Below are positions 42,580-50,314 of a DNA stretch of 64,000 nucleotides, in pieces. How positions within the stretch are numbered: position 1 is the stretch's first letter; each line of letters starts with the position of its first letter. Source of the DNA: CALRQJ02 sp943370285 (GTDB taxonomy: Bacteria > Bacteroidota > Bacteroidia > Chitinophagales > Chitinophagaceae); the NCBI GenBank assembly GCA_943370285.1, contig CALRQJ020000005.1, positions 62,001 through 126,000 on the forward strand, given 5' to 3'. The position numbers were made by a program, and so were the translations under genes. The notes beneath the pieces are model-generated. The model was not told where the DNA came from. It did not search any database and worked only from the letters and a program-made list of their open reading frames with translations.

Positions 42580-45500
42580 TTACTTATTTACAATAAGTAT
42601 TGTTTTCTTGCTTCCTACCTTAAAGAGGTAAGAACCAGATACAATTGTATTGACATTAATAGTTTGTTGACGTTGAGTTAACAAGCCTTGTTGTATCACT
42701 TTACCTTCCAAAGTAACAATGGTATATTTTTCTGCCTTTGTTACTTCATATCCCAAATCAACTGAGATTAATCCATCTTTTGTTGGATTAGGATATACCA
42801 AGATTGTTGATTTTACTTTATTTACATCAACAATTCTAATTACACTGTAGGTAACCTTTCCGTCCTTGTCAAATTGCTCTAAACGATAGTAATTCTTACC
42901 ATTAATTGGATTAGTGTGTACAGCTTGATAATCGTTTAAAACCGCATTCTTGCCATTTACTTTTGTTATTACACTCCAATTAATGCCGTCTTTACTATGT
43001 AAAACATTAAAGTAGTCATTATTTACTTCATTAATGGTTTGCCATAATAATTTAGCATTTCCATTCTCTAGTGTAGCCGTAAATGAAAGTAGATTAACCG
43101 GTAGTGTATTATTTGCTGTACTACTTCCTAATGTAAACGGACTAAATGATGAAACTGTAGCTGACTTAATAGTTCCGGAAGTTGTATTACCTGTTGTTGC
43201 TGTATTTCCCTGATTGGTCCATTGACTGCCATTCCATCGAGCAACTCTTAATTCCGAAAGATTAGTTATTCCACCACTTCTTGTAGCATCCCAACTTAAT
43301 GTAACATCAACATTACTTGTACCATTTGTTCTATCAAGTTGCCAATATTCAACAGTACTTACTCTATTTAATCCTGCACCTAAGCTAGAAGTACTATATA
43401 AACTATTCGGGTTTGTATTCGTATAGCTTGCAGTAAAATGGTCTGTGGCACTTGCTGGGGCACTGATACTAATAGGAGCATATTTTCCATTGTTACCTAT
43501 CGGGAAAGTAAACGCTTGATTACCTACTTTTCGCAAAGTACCATTAACGTAGCTATTTGCTCCTGCATTGGTTATTGTTCCGCCGCTATTTAATATTAAA
43601 GTATTTGCTCCGGTGTTAATTAATCCAAGTGTAAGATTAATATTATTACTTACCGTTAAACCTCCACTTAAAGTAAGTCCGGCTGAATTATTCAATATCA
43701 ATGTATGAATTGTATTTGAAGCAAATGTGTTATTGGCCAATGTTTGCGAAGCTGTTCCAACCCAGCCAATTTTACCAGAGCTTGCCGTACAGGTTCCGTT
43801 ATTTGTAATGGAGCCTCCTAAATTTAAAGTGTCTGTAACAGTTAACGCTGCACTTGCATTAATAGTAAGTGCTGTTGCAACGGTTAGCTTACTGGTTAGG
43901 TTTACGCCATTAGAATTTGAAATAGTGAGATTCTTAATAGTTGATCCTGCAAATGTTGAACCTAGTATTGTTTGGGTACTAGTACCAATATAGGCAATGG
44001 TTCCTGCTGAAGCTGTAAATGTTCCATTATTTGTAACTGTACCGGCAATTTGTAGCACGCCAACATTGTTAACGGTTAAAGAAGCCCCATTAGAAATATT
44101 AATATTACGCATTGCTAAAGTACCAGTAGATAGGATAGGTTGATTGCCGCCACTTGGGATAATTACATCAGTTGTTGCATTAGGCAATCCGCCGCACCAA
44201 TTATTAGCATCATTGGCATCTGTTGTTATTCCAATCCAGGTGCCGGTACCAATAACGCTTACACTGAATGGATCACTTGCACAACCATAAACACCAGCAT
44301 CGTAATTACACACTCTTATGGTGTGGCTTCCAACACTTAATGTGCCAGTGGTTGGAGAAAAATTACCTCCATCAACACTATAATACGTTGCATTGGTAAT
44401 GCCTGTAGTTGAAACTGTAAAAGTTGTTGGGCCACATGCCACATTTTTAGTTACACCTGTAATTACTGGCTTTGTAGGAATTGTAATTAAGATATCAGAT
44501 GAAATAGTTTCATTGCCGCATCTATCTCTCACCGCAATGCGATAAGTACCGCTTGAAGTAACAGTGAATGTACTACTAGTACCAAAAGAGCCAAAAGTAG
44601 TACACATGCCACCAGAACAAATAGCATAAGTATAAGGGCCTCCATTTCCTGCAGCACCATAGCCTGCCAAAAGCGCTGAACCGCTGCAGTCTAAAGCAGA
44701 TGTTGTTGAAATAGTTGGTGCAGACGTTAAAGTGCCTAGAACAATATCTGTTGAAATTGTTTGAGTACCACAAGCATCTGTAACTCTTATCGCATAAGTC
44801 CCAGCTGCTAACCCAGTGAATATATTACTACTTTGAGGGCCTGTGGCAACTGAACCACCAGGTTGATTAAGCAGCGTATAGGTAATTGGCAAAGAGCCGC
44901 CGGTTGAAGCTCCGGTAATTACACCATTATTACCACTTGTACAGGTACCAGTGACTGTACCAGATGAAGTTAATGCAGACGGAGTAGAAGTTACAATGGC
45001 AGAAGCAGTTCCTACAGTACCACATCTATCTGTGATTCTAACCGTATAAGTAGCTGCTGCAAGATTTTCAAAAGCCGGACTTGCCTGTGTTGCTCTTACC
45101 AACACCGTGTTAGCAGCATCGTATAAAGCGTAACTAAATGTTCCACCAGCCATTGTTGTCCCAGTACCAGGCACAACAATAATTCTTCCGGTTGCACTTG
45201 AGGCGCAGGATGCAGTTATTGTTGTTGTAGCAGTTGGGGCTACTGCCGCAGGAAATAATAACGCAGTTGAAGATGTTACAGTATTTCCACAAGCATCTGT
45301 TGTTCTTACCAAATAACCAGTAGCATTTGCAGCAACACCATTAAATGTTGTGCTTGTTTGTGGCCCTGCAACAACAGCAGAGGTAATGGCATCAATTAAT
45401 GTGTACCTATAAGGTGCTAAACCGCCAGTTGACTGTGTGCTCACTCTAACAACACCTGTATTACTTGAACCGCAAGAAGAAGTAATAAGCGAAATCGTTG

Positions 45501-48492
45501 CGGCTAACAATGCTGTAGGGGCATTAATGGTTGCAGTTGTTGTACTTGTGTTACCACAGGCATCTGTTACCCTGACTGTATGCGAGGGGCTTCCTGCTAC
45601 AGGGGTTATATTTGAGAAAACATTAGATGCTTGTGGTCCAGCAATTAAGGTTGTATTGGTAGCATCGTATAAAGCATAACTGTATGGTCCACCACCACTA
45701 CCTGTAGGGATTGGCCCGCCAGGTGTATAATTTTGAGGAGTAGTTACGATGAGTTGACCGAAATAGCCACTTCCATTACAAGCAACAATAGAACCACCTA
45801 CTGCCGGTGTAAATGCCCCTGCTGCTGCAATAGTGGTAGTTGTTGTACCTGTTACACCGCATTGATCTGTAATCTGTACAGTATATGCACCAGCTGGCAA
45901 CCCTGTAAAAATGGGTGAGGCTTGATTTGGTCTTGTTACAGGAGATGGTGCAATTAAAGAATATAAATATGTTCCACCACCTTGGTTTGCGGTTGTAGCC
46001 AAACAAGTAATGGTACCAGTACTAGTGGCACAACTAGCGGTGTTTGTAGCGGCTAAAGTTGGTGCTGTTGCTGCAGCAATAGCAATAGGTGAAGCATTAT
46101 TGTCAATTTGAGTACCACAAGAGTCTGTTATTCTTATAACATAGTTACCGGTTGGCAAACCATTAAAAATTCTGCTGTATTGTGGCGCTCTTGTCACAGG
46201 AGATGGTGCTATCAGCTCATATTTATAAGCACCTAAACCCGTTGTTGGTTGAGCTACCGTAATTTGTCCTGTAGCGCTTGAAGCACATGAAGGAACAGCT
46301 ACAGACCCTACTGGAAATGCTAAAGTGGTTGGCGCTGCAACACTTACAACACCTGTAACAGGTACATTACATCCATCGGTCATTTTAATGGTGTAGCTTC
46401 CTTGATCCAATCCAGTAAAAATACTATTATTGGTATTGGCAATATTGCTTGGCTGAGCTGGCCTGATGGCTGCACCCGGGCTTACTAATTCAAAACTAAA
46501 AGGGGCCAAGGCTGAAGCTGCAGGAGTTACCGTAATGGTTCCGCTTGATACGTTTGTACAGGATGTAGTAACTGCAGTTGTGAAGGTCGGAGCCGCAGCA
46601 GCTCCAACAGCAACAGTTGTAGTAGCTGCTGTACCACATACATCTGTCATTTTAATAGTATACGTACCGGGAGGTAAGTTATTAAAATCGTTATTGTTTT
46701 GACTTGGTCTTAAAACAGGCGAAGGCGCAATGATTTCGTAGGTGTATGGCGAACCGCCACCTGCTGTAGTTCCATTTTGAACTTCGATGGTACCTGTAGC
46801 ACCATTAGGGCAAGAGATGGTGGTGAAACTTGTACCAAAATTAGGCGCAACAGCAACACCTACTGTTGAAGTTGTGGTGCCTATATTACCACAAGCATCT
46901 TTAACTGCTATAGTGTAGGTACCTGGCCAGAGGTTTTCAAAAACAGAACTGCTTTGGTAAGATCTAATGATGGGTGAAGGCGCAATTAAAGCATACTCAT
47001 AAACTCCCGGAGATCCATTAGCCGATAATCCTGTAGCGGCAGTCGCAGTAATTGTTAATGTACCTGTTGCACTCGTGGCACAAGAAGGGCTTGCAACTGT
47101 ATTTGCAGTTGGCGCAGTACTTGCAGTAACTGTAAATGTTGCTCTTCTCACTTTTCCGCATGCATCAGTAGCTTCTACCGTGTATGAACCCGGCAACAAG
47201 TTATTAAAAGTCGTATAATAAGTAGCTGTAATAGGGTCTCTTTGTACGGCTGTGGTAGCAGCTACGACAACCGGCGAACTTGCTACCAATCCCATTGTAT
47301 AAGGTGGCTTGGTACCATTTGCAAAAATTGTTGCCGTTCCGGTAGGTGTATTATTACAGGCAGATTGAATGTTTTGTACCCCTAGCCCAATCGAACTGTT
47401 TGTAGCAACTTGCGCAATGGTTATTACAGTAGAAACGGCAGATTTACCACAAGCATCTGTAACTTTTACAAAATAGCCCCCCGGCTGTAAACCGGTAAAC
47501 ACATTAGACGATTGAGAGGCCCTTATCATGGGTGACGGGGAAACCAGTTCGTAGGTGTAAGGCGGCGTACCACCACTAACACCAAGCGTTGTTGCGCCGC
47601 TTGATACTACAGTGATTGTACCATCATTGGCATCAGAACATGCAGCTGTAGCAAAAACACTAGCACTATTTACAATTGGAGCTGTATTGTTATAGATGAC
47701 CGCCTTTCTATTGTAAGTTGTGAAACCGTTATTGTCAGTAGCGGCTAAAGTAACATAATAGGTGCCGGGTGTAACATATGTTTTTGTAGGATTTGCTAAG
47801 GTAGATGTAGAACCATCACCAAAATTCCATAAATAAGATGCAATACCACCAACTGCAGTTGACGAATTGGTAAAGCTATAACTACCACTACAGCCATTAA
47901 GTGTATTGATCGTAAAATCGGGTCTGCTATCAAAAATGGCTGGCGTTGAATTCAAAGCATCAAATTCAGGGTTACCTGTAAATTGAACACTAACTAACGA
48001 AGGAGTTGTATTTGAAAATTGATCAATTATAATCGCATACCAACTGCCTGCTGTTACATCTATTCCTGGATTAAACTGTGATGCCACATAGTTAGGCGAT
48101 GCCATTCCTGTAGCACCAGGAATACCAAAAACGGTTGCGGAGCCTGCAAAATTACAACTGAGCTGTGTTTTGTTATTACAGTTGGTTGTACCAGGTGCAC
48201 CGTTCAATTTCCATAAACTCCAGTCAATATCAAGCACTGTTGGCAAACCAGCTAAAGTCAATGGCCTAATAACAAAATTTAGTTTTCCATTTGCCTTTGC
48301 TTGAAATGCAACCCAGACTGAATTGTGTTCAATTCCTCCGCAGGCTAATTGCTCTAATGTGGTGCCTATTCCACTAGGGTTAAAAGAGGCGGTATTTCCA
48401 TTAACGATGATTGCTGTTGGGCAATCAGATTGGGCAGATACTTGTGTTACAAAACATAGTATCACCAAGATTGAGGTGAAGATTAATCTCAT
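42580..48492 (-). CDS. Giant repeat adhesin with PKD domain and T9SS type A sorting domain
   Basis: 1970 residues from ATG 48492 (MRLIFTSILVILCFVTQVSAQ, signal peptide); the longer frame to 48546 only adds a poor leader. Order: N-terminal beta domain (about 22-180), PKD domain (about 200-280, NFGDGSTSTLANPTKTYVTPG), twelve repeats of roughly 80-100 residues resembling SprB repeats (each with a YELIAPSPV-like strand, F-x-x-L-x-x-G-x-Y-T-I and TDxCG), a region of beta-helix-like strands (about 1480-1800), then a linker and a T9SS type A C-terminal domain (VYPNPTKDGLISVDL ... GSYLFKVGSKKTILIVNK). It should be exported by the type IX system and attached to the surface, acting in adhesion or motility-like contact. 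Own terminator at 42517; no other T9SS gene is in the window. Confidence 0.88.
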   Translation of the reverse strand: MRLIFTSILVILCFVTQVSAQSDCPTAIIVNGNTASFNPSGIGTTLEQLACGGIEHNSVWVAFQAKANGKLNFVIRPLTLAGLPTVLDIDWSLWKLNGAPGTTNCNNKTQLSCNFAGSATVFGIPGATGMASPNYVASQFNPGIDVTAGSWYAIIIDQFSNTTPSLVSVQFTGNPEFDALNSTPAIFDSRPDFTINTLNGCSGSYSFTNSSTAVGGIASYLWNFGDGSTSTLANPTKTYVTPGTYYVTLAATDNNGFTTYNRKAVIYNNTAPIVNSASVFATAACSDANDGTITVVSSGATTLGVSGGTPPYTYELVSPSPMIRASQSSNVFTGLQPGGYFVKVTDACGKSAVSTVITIAQVATNSSIGLGVQNIQSACNNTPTGTATIFANGTKPPYTMGLVASSPVVVAATTAVQRDPITATYYTTFNNLLPGSYTVEATDACGKVRRATFTVTASTAPTANTVASPSCATSATGTLTITATAATGLSANGSPGVYEYALIAPSPIIRSYQSSSVFENLWPGTYTIAVKDACGNIGTTTSTVGVAVAPNFGTSFTTISCPNGATGTIEVQNGTTAGGGSPYTYEIIAPSPVLRPSQNNNDFNNLPPGTYTIKMTDVCGTAATTTVAVGAAAAPTFTTAVTTSCTNVSSGTITVTPAASALAPFSFELVSPGAAIRPAQPSNIANTNNSIFTGLDQGSYTIKMTDGCNVPVTGVVSVAAPTTLAFPVGSVAVPSCASSATGQITVAQPTTGLGAYKYELIAPSPVTRAPQYSRIFNGLPTGNYVIRITDSCGTQIDNNASPIAIAAATAPTLAATNTASCATSTGTITCLATTANQGGGTYLYSLIAPSPVTRPNQASPIFTGLPAGAYTVQITDQCGVTGTTTTTIAAAGAFTPAVGGSIVACNGSGYFGQLIVTTPQNYTPGGPIPTGSGGGPYSYALYDATNTTLIAGPQASNVFSNITPVAGSPSHTVRVTDACGNTSTTTATINAPTALLAATISLITSSCGSSNTGVVRVSTQSTGGLAPYRYTLIDAITSAVVAGPQTSTTFNGVAANATGYLVRTTDACGNTVTSSTALLFPAAVAPTATTTITASCASSATGRIIVVPGTGTTMAGGTFSYALYDAANTVLVRATQASPAFENLAAATYTVRITDRCGTVGTASAIVTSTPSALTSSGTVTGTCTSGNNGVITGASTGGSLPITYTLLNQPGGSVATGPQSSNIFTGLAAGTYAIRVTDACGTQTISTDIVLGTLTSAPTISTTSALDCSGSALLAGYGAAGNGGPYTYAICSGGMCTTFGSFGTSSTFTVTSSGTYRIAVRDRCGNETISSDILITIPTKPVITGVTKNVACGPTTFTVSTTGITNATYYSVDGGNFSPTTGTLSVGSHTIRVCNYDAGVYGCASDPFSVSVIGTGTWIGITTDANDANNWCGGLPNATTDVIIPSGGNQPILSTGTLAMRNINISNGASLTVNNVGVLQIAGTVTNNGTFTASAGTIAYIGTSTQTILGSTFAGSTIKNLTISNSNGVNLTSKLTVATALTINASAALTVTDTLNLGGSITNNGTCTASSGKIGWVGTASQTLANNTFASNTIHTLILNNSAGLTLSGGLTVSNNINLTLGLINTGANTLILNSGGTITNAGANSYVNGTLRKVGNQAFTFPIGNNGKYAPISISAPASATDHFTASYTNTNPNSLYSTSSLGAGLNRVSTVEYWQLDRTNGTSNVDVTLSWDATRSGGITNLSELRVARWNGSQWTNQGNTATTGNTTSGTIKSATVSSFSPFTLGSSTANNTLPVNLLSFTATLENGNAKLLWQTINEVNNDYFNVLHSKDGINWSVITKVNGKNAVLNDYQAVHTNPINGKNYYRLEQFDKDGKVTYSVIRIVDVNKVKSTILVYPNPTKDGLISVDLGYEVTKAEKYTIVTLEGKVIQQGLLTQRQQTINVNTIVSGSYLFKVGSKKTILIVNK
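44500..47660 (-). repeat. Twelve tandem SprB-like coding repeats
   Basis: The TDxCG box occurs twelve times in the protein (TDACGKS, TDACGKV, KDACGNI, TDVCGTA, TDGCNVP, TDSCGTQ, TDQCGVT, TDACGNTS, TDACGNTV, TDRCGTV, TDACGTQ, RDRCGNE). The units diverge at DNA level, so this is an old protein repeat and not a fresh amplification. One unit has lost the Gly (TDGCN). Confidence 0.8.
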
Positions 48493-48546
48493 AAGGTTGT
48501 TTTTGGTTCTCTGAAATTGGAAATAAAAATTAAGAAATCCTAACAA

Positions 48547-48901
48547 AATTCAAGATTGTGGAAATGTCTTATAATTATCTCCCTTATTCACAAGCTATTT
48601 TGGCACTTCTAAAATCTTTTTGTTCATTGACATCATGACTTAAAGTAAATCAAAAAGTTATAGGAACTACTTAGTCACTTAATGCTAAAAAAAATGGAAG
48701 GGAGAATTTTAATGAATTATAACTTTAAAAAAGATTCAACAATAAACTAGAAATCATAATGCTGCAGAAAAAAATGTTCTTTTTTTGACTAATACAAATA
48801 TGTTCTATCTAGTTTAGCGTATACTAACTATATAATGATATAAACCAACAAGAGCATGAGTTGTTAACGGTAAATACCGCTACCCACAACAACGGCATTG
48901 A
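48547..48901. other. 355-base gap without a gene
   Basis: Very AT-rich. Contains a dyad A7-TGTTC-T7 (48768-48786) and a nested hairpin GTTGTT..CGGTA-AA-TACCG..AACAAC (48860-48893) that could end the orphan gene at 48902. No consensus promoter for the adhesin gene was found. Confidence 0.5.
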
Positions 48902-50149
48902 TTAATTGGTTTGTTTTGAAGTATCGGCAGTAATTAGCAATCCATCTTGTGGTACGCCTAACAAAATACTTTTTTCGTCGATTAAAGATTTTATCTCATC
49001 TAATTTCAACGAATCAAGCAATTCGTTTTTTAAATAAAAAGTTTGCACTTGATTGTTCTTGGTATGCCAACGTACAATTTTACATTGGCATTCCGCATTT
49101 TCTAATTTATTAATCACTTCTTCTAAGTTGCCCTCTTTGCCTTGCTTGATAAATATTTCTCTGATGCCAATGATTTTATTTTTTTCACCTACATCAAAAC
49201 TCCAAGACGCAGATATAGCTGCTAAATAGTTTTTATTGGTATGCAGATTAAGTAAAGAATGCCGAGGAGATTCGATACTTGAAGCGTTGTTATTGATTCT
49301 CGAATAAACCGATACAATACCCGGTGACTCAAATTGCATATAGCCGATGTGGTTAAAACTTGCCCCATATCTTGTAAATACAAAATAGCCATCCTTATAT
49401 TTTATTTCTATCAGGTTAGACACTACTTTATGGTACCGCTTAGGGTCTGATATTCTAGCTTGTGGAGAACCGATATAGCACAACCAAATACCCTCTAAGC
49501 TATCAATTTCTGATGGAGTAGGCTGATAGGGCAGTATATTCATATCTGCTTTTACCGTTTCCCATTTGTTGGCTTTTTGCAGATAAATAATACCTAACAC
49601 AATGGCTATAACACCAATAATGATGGCAAGACTAAGCCCAAACTTTGCTCTTTTTTGATGTTTCTGACTATCGGCTTGTAATAGCTGTATTTGCTGTTGC
49701 AAATGCAGATTTTGGCTGGTTTTTTCTAAAGCATCGGTTTGTAACTCTTCTTCTGTTTTTTGCAGCAGGTTATCATCTAAAGGTTGTTGTTCAAATGCTG
49801 CCCTACCTATACCATAGAGGTAGATATAAGCAGCATCCACCAAAAAGGGTCTTGGGTTAGACACAATCCCAATCAACGCATCTTTAATTTGGCCGCCGGT
49901 TATATCGTATTTGCGGTAAGGATATTTTTTTTCCTTTCCACTTTCGTCGGCGGCATATTTATCCGTTCCCCAAGTATCAGATTTAAAAGGAAGTTCGTTG
50001 CTAATATCACTAAGTTGAATAGCTAATTTTTCGTAATTCTTACGATTGGTATTTTGAATAATTTCTTGTCCGGTCTCTAATTTATACTTCTCTATTGCCC
50101 GGGTAAGCAGGTAAATGATTTCTTCCTTACCGGTTTTCAATTTTTTCAT
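48902..50149 (-). CDS. Unknown protein with coiled coil and one membrane span
   Basis: 415 residues, not recognised. The N-terminal 125 residues are soluble and contain a conserved-looking KYDITGGQIKDALIGI, then RPFLVDAAYIYLYGIG. A Gln/Leu-rich coiled coil follows (about 135-170, LQQQIQLLQADSQKHQKRA), then one membrane helix (about 173-190, LSLAIIIGVIAIVLGIIYL). The C-terminal half (about 200-415) is a beta-rich domain, probably on the other side of the membrane, starting SLEGIWLCYIGSP. No signal peptide. The layout of an inside sensor or effector joined through a coiled coil to an outside domain suggests signalling, but no catalytic motif is seen. It is divergent from the T9SS gene at 50315, sharing a 165-base control region. 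Confidence 0.6.
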   Translation of the reverse strand: MKKLKTGKEEIIYLLTRAIEKYKLETGQEIIQNTNRKNYEKLAIQLSDISNELPFKSDTWGTDKYAADESGKEKKYPYRKYDITGGQIKDALIGIVSNPRPFLVDAAYIYLYGIGRAAFEQQPLDDNLLQKTEEELQTDALEKTSQNLHLQQQIQLLQADSQKHQKRAKFGLSLAIIIGVIAIVLGIIYLQKANKWETVKADMNILPYQPTPSEIDSLEGIWLCYIGSPQARISDPKRYHKVVSNLIEIKYKDGYFVFTRYGASFNHIGYMQFESPGIVSVYSRINNNASSIESPRHSLLNLHTNKNYLAAISASWSFDVGEKNKIIGIREIFIKQGKEGNLEEVINKLENAECQCKIVRWHTKNNQVQTFYLKNELLDSLKLDEIKSLIDEKSILLGVPQDGLLITADTSKQTN

Positions 50150-50178
50150 AACTAACTGACAATAAAGCTACTACGAAA

Positions 50179-50244
50179 TTTCGGAAATGTTTTTTTGCCT
50201 TTCGGAAACCAAGTTACAGATTTAGAAACAATTCTGAATTGTTT
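50179..50244. promoter_or_regulatory. Possible operator repeats in the divergent control region
   Basis: TTTCGGAAA occurs at 50179-50187 and again at 50200-50208, 21 bases apart (two helical turns). An AAACAATT-CTG-AATTGTTT dyad lies at 50226-50244. The pattern suits a dimeric regulator between the divergent genes at 50149 and 50315. Confidence 0.35.
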
Positions 50245-50314
50245 TTATAGTAATCTTAATTCAAAGGGTGAATAGCTTACAATCGATTTTCTAACAATTG
50301 CAAAACAAAAGCGT

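Noticed and set aside
44500..47660. Possible CRISPR-like array because of regular repeats
   Set aside because: Repeats are in frame, about 250-300 bases long, divergent at DNA level and encode TDxCG protein repeats.
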